Shown here in pieces: positions 12,298 to 26,606 of a DNA stretch of 64,000 nucleotides. Each line of letters starts with the position of its first letter. Position 1 is the stretch's first letter. The notes under the pieces are model-generated. The model searched no databases. It saw only the letters and a list, made by a program, of their open reading frames with translations, and had not been told where the DNA came from. This DNA comes from Unio delphinus (taxonomy: Eukaryota; Mollusca; Bivalvia; Unionida; Unionidae): positions 3,688,501-3,752,500 of the forward strand of contig JAQISU010000182.1 of the NCBI GenBank assembly GCA_029339505.1, written 5' to 3'. Both the position numbers and the translations under genes were made by a program.

Positions 12298-14380
12298 CGT
12301 TTTGTCCAGAACTTGCCACGCTAGAAATTATCCAATAATTAAACATTCCAGCTCCGATTATTAAGAATATACAAACAATGGCTTTTGGTGTATCTTTAAC
12401 AAATATGAACAACAAAACCTCATCCCTAATGAAAACACAGTATTCTCTTAAATATGCTTTTCTATGCAAAACATTCTAAGATCATTTGTGTGTAGCTTGT
12501 GATAAGGTCACTTTTACACAAAAAGAAACCAAATGCGTCATTTTCTCTCAATCGATATCACCAAATCATTAACTTTAGGGTATACAAAATTCGTATATTC
12601 ACCTAAATCGTATCTATCATAATCTATGTATTGATTCATTGTCTTGGTAATTAAGACCGAAAATAATTTTCTTGCTGAATTTTCCGTCTTTTGAATGATA
12701 ATGCTTGGTGAGATACCGAGAAATTAAATGGGTGAAATTGAATAAAACATAACAAACATTTTTAAAAAAATTCCAACAAGTGCTTGACAGCATAATTAGG
12801 ATACCCTCTTCCACCCATGCGTGCTAGAAGCCAGCTATCTCTTGAAATTCTACATCTCCAAACTGGTCGTCTTTATACAGTTTGGAGAAACATTGATTTT
12901 GTCCAATAGTAAAGTCATATTGTTGTGGAGGGATCTGCCACAAAAGTCGAATACATCTTGAAAACGTTTGTTCAGTGGTATGTGGCAAGGGACATGAAGA
13001 AATTGAAAGCCTTGCAAACTAGACTCATTTAGGCCAACAATGTAAACTTTGCAATAGACAAAGAACTAATGTTGGTAAGTGATGCCCACCAAATAGGTTG
13101 ATAAGATTATGATAACTTAGACAAGATATAGTCAAGGACGAGTTCAAGAATTGCATCCACAAAGTATACCAAGATCTATATCAATGAGGGAAAAAGGTAA
13201 CACGTTAGAAATGCTGCTTTTACAGCTAATGGTTATTTCGTTGACTAACAAAGTTTCGTTCGTCAGGAAGTTTTCCTCTCAGCTGAATTTTGTCAAAGAA
13301 AATCATTTCAGTCTCTAACGATTACCAAATCTCAATCTGACAGCTTTAGGAATGAAACGTCAGATACGGCTAATCAGAAATCATTAGATCTTCCGTGTGC
13401 TTAAATTCCAAGAAGCGAGTACACTTATTACCAGGTACGTCTTCTTTTATTGAAAGTTTACCCGCTGAGTCATGCAAATGTGACAAATGATTTCAATCAA
13501 TATGCTTTGCCGTGCTTCGAAATTCACAGTGCCTATCAATATAAAACAGCATATGATAGATTGGTATAGTCGAGATATAATCAAAAATCATACTCAACAT
13601 TTTCTTTAATTGCCGAACCCATAACCATTGTGTTGAGTAAGATAATCACGTATTGTTGATTTGACAAATGTCGAAATGCTTTTGATAAATTATAGGTCAT
13701 TCTTAATTATGCGCCAGTTTTTTCAGCTCCAGACTCCATTCATGTAAAATGTAAGATGATACAAGTGACAAAAGTTGACTTTGTATAATATCAAGAAGAC
13801 AACGATTTTGTGCATCGTACGTGCACTATTTCTTAACACATTAAATCTGCACTATATAAATTATTCCGCTATCTCGAAGGAGTGATTGTCTTTCATATCG
13901 GCTTTGCTGCAACATTGCATTTTTTTCAGCTCTTATTATTGTATTTAGGTATCGCAACTCATTTACTGCAATCAGCAAAATGATAAACAAAACTTAGAGA
14001 TTGTTGGGATATTGTTTGATGCTGCAGGGATACAATATTGATATCAAACACCTCAAGGGAAAATATAACCTGACTCCAGATACACTTTTAGGTATATATA
14101 CGTTCTATATTGTTATATTTTGTACATAAGTTTGTTATTCATAAATGTTCTTGTGTGATTTATTTGTATATTCTCTTTGTTTTACCAATATGTAAAAAAA
14201 GCTTCACTGCATATGTTTCATTTCAAAAACTGTCCCTAATTAAAACATGTGCAAGTAAGGATATAGCTGGTTCTAACTAGTGACTTGGGGTGACAGAAAA
14301 CCTGTAATAGTTTAACTGTTATCTATGCCATTAAAATAAGGAATATAAAAGAGTGAAAAGTAACACGTTTTGTAAAATGC
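12298..14380. repeat. Paralogous segment D1, copy 1
   Basis: About 2.1 kb that matches 50205-52858 in the same orientation at an estimated 90% identity by eye (for example GACAGCATAATTAGGA near 12787 and 50717; TATCTCGAAGGAGTGATTG near 13869 and 51791). Copy 2 carries about 560 extra bases (52160-52715) absent here. The reading frames intact in copy 2 (50746-51030 and 51080-51382) are interrupted here by substitutions creating stops. Function and origin are unknown. It could be a decayed mobile element or a true segmental duplication. Confidence 0.85.
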
Positions 14381-15766
14381 AATACATAATTTTTTGCCTA
14401 TACTATAAAGTGAAAGAAAAAACACATTAAAAAACCAAAATAAACATAAAATTATGGACACAAGTCCTAATAATCTAAAGTCCTTCATAAACTTGAGTGG
14501 AAATCCAAACCAATTCCAACGATGACTATGTTGCTGTGCTTGTGAAGACATGCATTGTCTTATTGGACCAAGAGTCTTCAGTTGAAACAGTAGTATAATT
14601 CCTGATTTGAATTCACTAAAAATTCTAGTGAATGTCTTGCCATGGATAATATTTTATGAGTACTCATTATTTCCAAAGAAATATCACTTCAACTGAATAA
14701 TTTAATAAGTAATACATTCCAACCAAATTAAACTGCTTGACACAACATTATCGCAAAACGATTTTGCTAAACCATATATCACGAAGGAATAATCTTTCCA
14801 GTAACAAGATTATAAAATTTTCCACTTGACCTCAGGTCACAATCAGATTTATTCAAAAAATAACTTACCTATAGAAACATAACTAGACAGTTCTTAATGT
14901 TTATGAAATCAAATGTTAGCTATTATTAGAAAGTATGTTACTAAAAGTGTCATATAAAACATGAGTTATATCAGATACATTAGGTAAATTGAAGACAATT
15001 AAAATAACAAAGCCAGATCCAAAAAATATTTACTTCTATTAATAATCATCCTGATAATAAACCCGTACGCACAGATAATATTTTAGCTATGTATTTCCTG
15101 TTTAAATAATTTTAAAGAACAATGAAAAATTCATCAGTTCAAGTATAAACTAAACTTGAGTTTGGACAAGGTTGACTCCAACATAACATATTACGCTATA
15201 AGTGCATAATTAAATATTTAAAAAAAAAATATTGAAAAAACAACTAACAAACAAAGGAAACTAAATATACATAGCAGATCACATTATTTCTCATATCTCA
15301 CTTTTTATTATGTGTCCCATTTTATTGACTGCCTAATTTATACACAGTGTACTTTCTCAACTCGTCAACCGACAATAGGATTCCGAGTTTTGTTAAAAAG
15401 TAGATTCTAACTTCAATTTCCAGTTGAAATCATGTATTTTAATTTAATGACTTTATTTGTATTTATTATATATTTCATAGTTAGATGCTGGAATATATTA
15501 GTGGAGTGAAAGGTATATCGCCACAATGGTTATATGACTTTTATCGCCACGCTTTTGATGTCACATTCATACCTACATTTTAGCGATTTTGCAAATATAT
15601 AGCCCTTATATATGTTCCTCAAGCCTGTATTTCTATACAAAGTCTTATTTCATTTTTCTTCTGCTTCTGTCTGTCTGTCTCTCTCTCGTGAAAATTAACG
15701 TGGATCAAAAACTAAAAGAAATGACGAAACAACAATAGGTAATTCAAATATTTAAATATATTTACA
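14381..15766. other. No gene recognised
   Basis: AT-rich sequence. A few A-runs near 15220 are the only notable structure. Confidence 0.4.
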
Positions 15767-15774
15767 GTTGATAT

Positions 15775-15961
15775 CAGCGGTGTCGCTAGGGTTGGTGTCA
15801 CCCAATGCGGTAAACTCATGGAGTCACCCCTCCGATTAGGCCGAGCAGTGTGTGCTCTGTAAAAATTTGCAATTGTTTATTTTGGTGTCACCCCTCTGAG
15901 ATCGTGTCACCCGGTGCAGTCCGCCCCCACCCCCCCCTGCACCGCCCTAGCGATGCCACTG
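15775..15961. mobile_element. hAT-like MITE, 187 bp
   Basis: The ends are imperfect inverted repeats: left CAGCGGTGTCGCTAGGG and right, read inward, CAGTGGCATCGCTAGGG. CAGTGGC(G)T(A/C)GCTAGGG is a familiar terminus of hAT-derived miniature elements. Flanking 8-mers GTTGATAT (15767-15774) and GTTAATCT (15962-15969) match at six of eight positions, fitting a decayed 8-bp hAT target duplication. It has no coding capacity. Confidence 0.7.
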
Positions 15962-15986
15962 GTTAATCTAACATTACAAAAACCTG

Positions 15987-15989
<3 letters not shown>

Positions 15990-16065
<76 letters not shown>
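15990..16065. repeat. (CT)n microsatellite
   Basis: A pure dinucleotide tract. Confidence 0.95.
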
Positions 16066-16068
<3 letters not shown>

Positions 16069-16875
16069 ATCAGTAAATTCAAATCTTAAAACGTGTCAAC
16101 TGTAGACACTGTAGTTTAAATTTATGCTATCACAGAATGCCTAAAACCAAACTCCAATATATTATCTGTCTATAGTTAGCTTTCAACATCAATCATGGAA
16201 ACTGGCAGTGACCAAACTTGACATTATCATTGATATCAACCATTGAGTATTGTAAACCTGTTATACTCTAGCTGATAAAAACTAAGTATAAACTCGTGAT
16301 TGAATCACAATCTGTTTATGTAGTAATTTTAATTGACGTGACTATGGTGGTTGACAACGATGGATGATCAGTGTTGATTTTAAACCAAATTAGAAGACAA
16401 TCAAATATTGGAAAAGCATTTGCTCTCCATCCTGACCAATGCAGCGAAAATTACGTTTCGTTGTCGATATTTACCAATCTTCTTACAGTGACAGTCGGTC
16501 TTTTCTATTTATCTGGTTACCCAAGCATCAACATCATGGAATATGTTCCACTGGGGTCACGTGACCACCCTTGACCTATGCTGCTGACGCCCATGGATAT
16601 ATTGTTGTTGTTATGTGCAACAGTGTAATTAAGAAACAAAACCGCTGAAGCTTTCGAATCAAATGACAGTTATTTTAAGTTTATGTTTTAATGTGGAGAA
16701 GTATATACATGTGTCGCATCAAATTATATTATGTTTTGTTTGGACCAAAATTAAGACTAAATAAAGTATATATATATGAAGTGTTCTGATGTTTGTTTCT
16801 TTCATATGCATGTTTCTCTAATTATAAAAACAAATGTCTATACAACAATGGACGAACCTCAGTTCAAAAGAAGGA
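16066..16875. other. No gene recognised
   Basis: A 67-codon plus-strand frame at 16371-16574 matches nothing I know and has no supporting context. Confidence 0.4.
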
Positions 16876-16878
16876 CGA

Positions 16879-16937
<59 letters not shown>

Positions 16938-16951
16938 TATAGATATATAAG

Positions 16952-16993
<42 letters not shown>

Positions 16994-17054
16994 TATAGAT
17001 AGATAGATAGATAGATAGATAGAGAGATAGATAGATATATAGATAGATAGATAT

Positions 17055-17136
<82 letters not shown>

Positions 17137-17186
17137 GGGTAGATGGATGGATGGATGGATGGATGGATGGATGGATGGATGGATGG
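16876..17186. repeat. (GATA)n-(GATG)n microsatellite
   Basis: About 260 bp of GATA units with ATAT interruptions, then about 50 bp of GATG units. Confidence 0.95.
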
Positions 17187-17330
17187 ACAGAATATAGTAC
17201 GTTGGGTTTCTTATATTTTTGAATATATGACGTTTTGTTTCTTCGATTTTTGAATACTGGATGTCGCGTTTCTTATATTATTGAATATAGGACAGTGGGT
17301 TCCTTATATTTTTGAATATATGATGTTGGG
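17187..17330. repeat. ~33-bp minisatellite, about four units
   Basis: Units of the form TTTCTTATATTTTTGAATAT followed by a variable GACGTTG-like core. Confidence 0.65.
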
Positions 17331-17735
17331 GTTTGAACTTCTAAAGTTTTGATATCTTTAAAACCGTCTTAATATACCATTCGTTAAATTATTGGCACAA
17401 GTTTGCATGAAATTTTTATTATCGTATAAAACATGATGAAACTACATTTCTTGCCAGAACAAAGGTTTATACGTATCATCAGCCAATATGCATCTGTGTT
17501 ATGTTTCACAAAAACACAGATGATATGCACGTACATTTTGTTTGGGTTTATCATCATATTATTTATCCAGTAGAGTTAGGACGTAAAGGGTAAACTGTGG
17601 TTTCTGCCGATTGATTTGAACCAAATTCTAACCAAACGCATATTTAAAGTATTCATTGATCAGAAATATAGAGTTTAGCATTTTTCTTAAATCGTATGTC
17701 TACTGACAAGAAGGATACGACAAACCATATCAAAG

Positions 17736-17880
17736 TTTATATTTATATGTTTTGATTTTCATGGTGGTTTTGTATGTTGTAAAGCGTTTAGAGCTTCCCA
17801 CGATTAGACGTGATACAAAGTTCTCATTGTCATTATTTATTATTATTATTATAATTATTATTGTTACTATTATTATTATA
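17736..17880 (+). mobile_element. CR1-like LINE, isolated 3' end
   Basis: Only the 3' untranslated end is present (TTGTAAAGCGTTTAGAGCTT, then a TTCTCATTGTCATTATT tail). The same end sequence is seen at 8090-8160, 25050-25110 and 47550-47610. It points tail-to-tail at the minus-strand copy starting at 17993. Confidence 0.65.
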
Positions 17881-17938
17881 ACTGCTCCTATTAGCTTGAA
17901 TACGTGTACACTAGCATATATATTGTATTCATTCTTGA

Positions 17939-17992
<54 letters not shown>
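17939..17992. repeat. (AAT)n microsatellite
   Basis: The (ATT)n tail of the minus-strand CR1-like LINE that follows. Confidence 0.9.
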
Positions 17993-17995
<3 letters not shown>

Positions 17996-20900
17996 AACTT
18001 TGCATCGCGCCTAATAATTATTGATATGACTACAGAAAAACAACAAGTAATATTCATAAAATTATAAAACATACAAAATGCTGAAACATATTTAAGGTAG
18101 AAAACATTATTACGTCTATAAGTTTGTTCTTGCAGTCTATAAAGGCGAGTTTTAAGAGCACTCTTCAAACGGATCCCTATGCCATTGTGTCTAAATTATA
18201 TGGGCATAATTCATTCCAAATTTCAGGGCAAACGAACGTTGTCCTTATGACTTCGTTTTCATAATGGGAACAATGAGTATACGATTGTCAGAAAAGGAGC
18301 GGAAGTATCTTGCTTTTGTGTACACATGAGTGAGGCCAGATAGGTATGTTGCACTGGAATCCGTCATTACAACATAGCACAGAAAACGAAGCTTGTGTTT
18401 GATTCTGGATCAAATGGAATGCCAGTGTATGGTACATTGCAGCTGGAAGGTGTGCTCTGATCGTGGTACTCTAACCATGATCCAATCAGCAGTGTTTTGA
18501 ACATTTTGAAGTTTCTGGAGTAGATATTGAGACGAACCAGACATAACTGAGTTACAACAATCCAGTCTTGAAAGTACTGTATCAACTGAAATATATTTGC
18601 GAATGGAGCCGATGCAGCTCAATTGAAGTTATTCAGCGTTGCATATATTCATGACATGTTGATGCAATGCGAGAATATTGTCCAGAGTAACACATATATT
18701 TCATATTGACTGCGAGAATTTAATGTTGATGTTGCTGATATTTAGTGTTTGAAAAATTGTATGTGAATGAGAAAGTCCTTGCGTTGTAATCAGCATGGCT
18801 TCTGTTTTATCCTCATTTGTCTGCAGCTTGTTACATGTTATCAATATATGTCACGTCTAAAATGCACATCTCTACTCCTAGAATGTTAACATCAACTTCA
18901 GTTGGGTAGCTAGATTTGTATATTTGAGTAGCATCAGCGTACAATCGGTGAAACACTGAATGATGATATATGACACATGAGAGCGGCTGACTGCACATTA
19001 TGTACAGAACATGTCCAAGAACACAACCCTATGTTAACATCACAACATAAATCAGCTGAGCTGGTGGTGAGGTGCCTGAGCTGGTATGTATTCATGTTGA
19101 TTAATTAGGGCTTGCACCACAGTAAGGCTGTAAAAGTTGTGAATACCAAATACATGCTGGAGACGGGTAGGGTAGTATATCATGGTATATTGTGTTAAAT
19201 GTTGCAGACAAATCAAGGAGGTTGAAGACTGTAAGCTTTCTGCTATCCAAAGCAAAGAGAATGTTCAGTAATTTGGCAAAGGCGAGAAGAAGACCGTACA
19301 TTGCTGAAAACACTGTTTGAAATCAAATGAGATACAAGTTGGGTTAGAACAACTTTTTCTAAGTTTTGTTTTATATGAACGGGAGATTATAGACTGGACG
19401 GTAGTTCGTTAAATCGTCATAGTCAAATGTTGGTTTTATCAGCACAGGCTTTGCGATGGCAGTTTTGAAAAATGATGGGAACTCCACGGATGAGAAGGGA
19501 CATAATAATAACATCAGTTAGTGATGGCAACATTGTATCTCAGCACTAAAGCAGCTGTTATGTTGGAATTTGATCAAATTCACATCACTTTAGTGCACTC
19601 TCAATCACAATTTCCGTACTAAATTAATATAGACAGGTTTAAATGCTCCTAATGGTTATGGCTGAAATGCTGTACCGTAATTGTATAACAACTACGATTT
19701 AACTGAAGTTGTGTTCTCAAGCTTATCTCGAATGGTTTGTACTTTGTCACGGAAGAAATTTGCAAATAGGTCCGGAATGTTTCCTGGAGAGAAGGTAGTT
19801 GGAAGTGGTGTACATTTGTTCCTTGACATAAGTTTGTTAGTTATCTCGAAGAGCTCTCTGCAGCTTGAACTAAGCGTGATCTTATTAATGTAGTGGGTTA
19901 ATTTGACTACATAAACTATGTTTTTGACGTTCTTATTAGCGGCTTCATAGATTTGTTTATAAATAGGCGAGTCTGGTGGAAAGGCAAAGCCTCCCTACTT
20001 TACGGCGATGCCGTTTAGCAGCGTGAAGCTGGTCACTAACACTGCTATAACATGGAGAACACTTGAATTGATAATCTGCACTTGATTACTGTGTAATGTT
20101 TTTTCAATCAATGAACGTGGGCAGCTCTTGAGTTGTGCTACTGTAGAACGCACACAAGTTGTTATATTTGAATTGATGGCATGCCTTAGTTTGGTTCCTT
20201 TTATCATACGGATGTTTCTCTGAGTAGCAGAAAAAGGTGGAGGGTGAGTGACTGATACGTACAGATGGAATATAATGCAGAGGTTATCTGATGTATGTTC
20301 GTGTGAGAAAGGGGTGGACCTTAGAATATTATCATCAGGTCTATCAAGAATTCAGTCTTAAATGTGACCATGTTTATGATTGGGTTGGTTAATGGACTAT
20401 TTAAGGTTGAAAACATGATTGGAATCTATGCGTTGTTATGTGTATGAGTTTCCAGGATAGTAAAAGTGAAAGTTAAAATCTCCATGAATAATTAGGCTGC
20501 AACCTATTGAATATCCTTACTCCCAAAATTTCGGAAACTGCTCCAAAAAGAGAGATTCAGTCAGCTTGTTTTTTGATAATAGGAGAAGGGGGGGTATAGA
20601 CAAAAAACATGGACTGACTTTTGCTTTAGCTTGAGTGTTGTTTGGACTCGTTCAAACGATGTGTGACAGAAATGTAAGGCTGTGTTGTACTTAAGACATT
20701 TATCATGGAATTCTTTGTGGTGACAGCAATTTCACATCCGCGAGAGTGGCGGGTGAACGACTTGATGGAGTAAACGGTGGGTGTTAAATCTGTGCACTTC
20801 GGCGCATCGCCTGATGTTTATTAGAATGTTTCTGTCAGGACGAATACGTCTATATTCTGGTCGTTGAGAAAATTAACTATTTATGTGCGCATTTTCACAT

Positions 20901-21590
20901 TGGGCGTTGCAAATACAACACGCAGTGGTATCTCTGAAACAGATGACACAATGGTTGACGACTTAATATGGATTTTGACCAGGCCATCAAAATTAACGGC
21001 CGAATGTTTAAATTATTAATCTGCAAAGCGTGAAAAGGAGATAACTGGAATTCTTGTTCCAGTTCTACGCAGGCCTGCGTTGAAACAACGTTTCTTTTCT
21101 CGATTCCGTTTACATTTAAGTAACAACGATTTTAATATCAGTTCTTTTAGTCTTGAGCACAATATAGTATGAAGAGCCATGGTCTTTCAAAGCAATGAAT
21201 GAAGGTCCATCATATCGTAAGCTGGTTGACTGGCGAACACGTGTTAGCTGTTTGTGCAAACAGAAAGGAAATCTTAAAAGTGAAGCAAGACCGCTGAGAA
21301 AAATTATTATGTTTTTTTTTTTCGTTTCCAAAACAAGGATATGAAAAAGCATATAATACTGAACGGCCAATGCATGATGAAACACAATAATGTATTCGAA
21401 GATAGACAACAAGCACATATATCATGAAAAATAGCACAAAAACAGAAGATCTGCGTCAAACCGGTTAAGCGGTAGCAGCCTTCTTTCCGGAAGTCCATCA
21501 GTGTCCTGATGTTTGTTCGATGATATATCAGCCGAGTCGTTCTAGCTCTGAACATTCTGTTTTGATGGCTTCTGTGGATTATATCTTGCT
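17993..21590 (-). mobile_element. CR1-like LINE, nearly full length but inactive
   Basis: Read on the minus strand: a 5' region (21590-21000), an endonuclease remnant (about 21000-20300, with INFLNDQNIDVFVLTETF-like coding, frameshifted), and a linker (19900-19650: SSCRELFEITNKLMS). The reverse transcriptase follows (about 19600-18700, with FNLLDLSATFNTIYHDIL at 19230-19180 and a YADA in place of YADD near 18935), then the C-terminal region (18660-18180) and an (ATT)n tail. Many stops and frameshifts are present. At about 3.6 kb it is the longest LINE copy in the window. The family assignment rests on the C-terminal and palm motifs. Confidence 0.8.
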
Positions 21591-22368
21591 GTGTTTTTCA
21601 TAAGTAATATGGTAATGAATAAAATTATGGTTATATTAAGATCATTATTAACCTCATGTTTATCTTTAAGTCTTGTTGGTAATTCTTTTCATTGGTTGGT
21701 ATTTATAAAAATATAAGGTCAAACAATACTTCTTTATTAAATAATGTATTTATTATGTTCGGATCCAATGGTGACTGTAGCATATAACATATCCTTCTAT
21801 TTGCATTGCATTTAATTTCTATCTAGGATAGGTAAATCCGTAAGACCAAAAAAAAAAAAAAATTCTTATGCATCATGTTTTCATTATGAACGAAAATAAT
21901 AAGTCCAGCTGGATTTATACAGATCAAAGCGCTCTCTTTTATTATCATGCAATATTTTATTCAGCTTAATCAGACTCGTTCTTTACATTTGTGTGTGTGT
22001 GGGGGGGGGGGGGGGGCGGGGCACCAGACAGATGCCTTTCCCCTTCCCATATTTCAAAAAACTGAAAAAATTGTTTTCATGTGTGTTGTGTTCCCAAGAT
22101 GTGTTGTTCATGCTATTTGTTTTTATTTCCATTTAATTCTTTCTAACGTTATTTTTTCCCATCGGGATTATATGATATTTTTAAAAGGGGTATTTCTTAA
22201 GTTTTCTCTAATGTTTCAATAGGGTGGTTCCTCAGAGTTGGTTTTGTCACCATTTCTGGGTTCCTTCCCTAGTATGTTTTTTGTTGACTCTGGCTAAGGG
22301 GTCTCCTATATCCAGTGTATGCTATTAGTGTTTTTGCTATTTGTCTGAGTACTATGGTATACATATAT

Positions 22369-23222
22369 TGTTACGTGCTTAGGTTCGAATAAACAGTAAA
22401 ACAGAAAGTATGAAAACTAACAAGCTTGTAAAATGTAACAAACGAATTTATTAAGCACAATTTTTTTCATAAAATAAATTAACTTACGGTTTTAGAGAAT
22501 CAAATCCAACATTAATCCAATATAAAATTCACAAAAATAATACACTAATGGAATTGCAAGAGTCCTGATAAAAAAATGTTCTAATTGTTCCAGGTTTGAA
22601 TCTTGACGATGTAATCCAAAATGGCTGAGGATGTCACGTAATGCAGTTCTCGTTTTTAAAATAATCCAAATGAAAATCATGAACACATGTTCTTTTCCAA
22701 ATAAATAAAATAATTCCACTTGCTACCAGGAAAGGGCACAATTTACAGTACAAGGTAATTAAAATTATAACTCAAACAGAAAACACAACTTAATTTCATA
22801 AAAGCCCAACACCTACTAAATTGTTCTCTTCCAAACAATAATTTATATACCTGTTTTTACGTAAACAAGGGATCACGTGTTTTTATGGAAGGTCATAGAA
22901 GGTCAAAGAAAGAGCGTACATTCATAAACAACGCTTACGAATAGAATGATCTAGATGAGAATCAACCATTTTTCAAACCCAAGAACTAAAAATAAAAAGA
23001 TGTCAAGTGGATTTAGCCAATCTTTTTAGAAGCTTCTTGACACTGTCTGAAGCAGGGTCAGGAATTAGGTCAGCAAGCCAAGGTCAAACACATGTTTACA
23101 GATATAGTATGGTCATAGAGATTTTTCTAGAATAATCTCCCAATTAATGAATTTTAAAGACAAAGTGACAAATTCGGATCTGACAATTAAAAATAAATAA
23201 TTTAAATCACATATACGTAACA
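22369..23222. mobile_element. LTR-like (solo LTR) or MITE insertion, 854 bp
   Basis: The paralogous copy of D2 at about 63386 lacks this block, so it is an insertion. Its ends are TGTTACGTGC and ATACGTAACA, giving the inverted TG...CA termini typical of an LTR, and it is flanked by ATAT on both sides (a 4-bp duplication would be possible, but the surroundings are AT repeats). It contains several AATAAA motifs. There is no internal retroviral coding, so it is either a solo LTR or a non-autonomous DNA transposon with an 8-bp TIR. Confidence 0.6.
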
Positions 23223-23224
<2 letters not shown>

Positions 23225-23308
<84 letters not shown>

Positions 23309-23327
23309 CTGTATGTGTGTGTGTGTT
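23225..23327. repeat. (TA)n-(TG)n microsatellite
   Basis: A compound dinucleotide array at the boundary of the LTR-like insertion. A TA/CT/TG array occupies the same position in D2 copy 2 (63396-63540). Confidence 0.9.
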
Positions 23328-23782
23328 TGTTTGGATAGCCTTTCCCATTTGAAATATGTTTAAGATTTTGTGTTCACCGATTGGTGACCCGGACATAAGC
23401 AAATCGTAACTTTATTCTTTTAATTCATCATAAATGTCTATTACAAGAATTTTGAATTTTGAAGCAAAAACGTTGTGTTATTACCGATGTATTTTTCCAC
23501 TATATAAAAACCCACATAACTTATATTTATTCTGTGTCGCCTTTGCTATTGTTTTGTCTATTTCAATGATTGAGACCGACTCGAGACAAGTTACGTATAT
23601 GTATTTACTCCACCTATATACTCTTTCTGATAATTCATTTTTGTGATATTGTTTACCTTTCATTATGGAAATCAGACTAAGTGTTATTGGATTTATGTTC
23701 GTATAATCCTTGGTATTGGTCATTAGAATATTCATTATTAGCGTTTGAATTAGGTCTATTTATTTAATATCTATCTATCTGT

Positions 23783-25010
23783 CTATCTATCACTAAGACT
23801 TGTCGACCGTTGGGGCACCACTGATGACATGACAACCAGCTTCCTCCATTCAAATAAGTTCTCTGATAATCTCACTGTGTCACCCACCTTCAGTCTTGTC
23901 CACTCTGAGATGTTATCCTTCCATCTTTTCCTCTGTCTTCCTCTCCTTCGACCTCCCTGCACAGTGCCTTCCATGATTGTCTTAGGAAGACCTGTTGATC
24001 GTGTGACATGTCCATAATATTTCATTTTGCGTTTCTTCATAATATTCAATAGCTCTTTATAGGGTCCAATGGCTTGCATACTTCGGTCTCCCACTTCCTC
24101 ATTCGTGACATAATCTCCATATGAAATGCCAAGCAGCCTTCGATAGCATCTCATTACAACAGCTTGCATTTTCCTTTCGAGATCAGCTGCGATGGTCCAT
24201 GACCCACGGGCATATAGGAACACAGATGCAACAAAGCAGCGCATTAGTCTGATTTTTGAGCAGAATGAGGTATTTCTGTCCTTCCAAACTGTCTTTTTCC
24301 TTGAAATTGCCGTTATTATCAGCGCAATCCTGCGCAAAAGTTCTGGTTTTGATCCCTCGACTTCCACGATGGCTCCTAAGTTCTTGAATATTATTAATTG
24401 TTTCTAGTTTTTGGCCACTAATCATGATGTCAGTGTTGATGCCACTGGTATTGATGGTCATCATTTTGGTCTTCTCTGCACTGACGTCCATACCGAAAGC
24501 AGTAGCTATCCTGTCCAGTTTTCCACCAACTGAGCGAGCTCCTCCTCATTACCTGCAACGCCATCGATGTCATCAGCAAAGGGCAGATTCGTTATTATTC
24601 TGCCTCCAATACTGACAGTTCCTTCATGGTCTTCCAGTCCATCTGTCATAATTCTTCCAAATAAAATGTTGATGAGAGTAGGTGAAAGCACGCAGCCTGG
24701 GCTGGTGGTCTAGCTGTACAGGTTTTCCGTGACTTTGATCAGGTTAGAATTGATATTATACAGTTTCGTGGTGGACCAAAGGGCTGCATGACATACCCTG
24801 TCAAACGCCTTCTTTAAATCTATTAAAACATGATAAAGGTATTGTTGGTGCTGGAGATATTTCTCACATAGTATTCTCAAGTTGAAAATCTGTTTAGTTG
24901 TGATTCGTCCTGGTCTGAAGCCCGTGGCTTCAGTCTGTTTCGACTGCAGGGACATGTTTTGTATCTTACATGTTTTCAGCATGTTTTTATATTTTCCAAT
25001 TTCGTTGTTT
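23783..25010 (-). mobile_element. RTE/L2-like LINE, reverse transcriptase and C-terminus
   Basis: A second LINE lineage, distinct from that at 2.7-5 kb. On the minus strand: RT finger/palm (ATGFRPGRITTKQIFNLR near 24930-24880; DLKKAFDRVCHAALW near 24815-24775), template-switch and palm regions (NLPFADDIDGVAGNEEEL, intact FADD, near 24600-24545), and a long final frame (24367-23783) with CYRRLLGISYGDYVTNEEV and GGRRRGRQRKRWKDNI. Four frame breaks are present. It is 5'-truncated, as the endonuclease is not visible. The C-terminal 194-codon frame is the best-preserved LINE coding in the window. Confidence 0.85.
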
Positions 25011-25039
25011 TTGTCATTTGTTGTTCTGTAGTGTAGTCA

Positions 25040-25099
25040 TATAATTATTGAATGTTTAAAGATCTTAGAGCCTTGAAAGATTAGGCGCTATTCAAAGTC

Positions 25100-25154
<55 letters not shown>

Positions 25155-25170
25155 GTAGTAGTAGTAGTAG
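25040..25170 (+). mobile_element. CR1-like LINE 3' end with (ATT)n-(AGT)n tail
   Basis: A short 3' fragment (TGTTTAAAGATCTTAGAGCC ... AAAGTCCTCATTATT) followed by the ATT array that changes to AGT at about 25154. It has no coding part. Confidence 0.65.

Positions 25171-26606
<1,436 letters not shown>

Larger units (their letters stand above)
21600..23775. repeat. Paralogous segment D2, copy 1
   Basis: It matches 62641-64000 (the second copy continues past the window end) at high identity, for example ATAATGTATTTATTATGTTC near 21740 and 62781, and ACTCTGGCTAAGGGGTCTCC near 22288. Copy 1 is interrupted by an 854-bp insertion at 22369-23222. Copy 2 starts immediately at the right end of Polinton C. 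No gene is recognised within D2. It contains poly-G (21990-22020) and TA/TG microsatellites. Confidence 0.85.
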
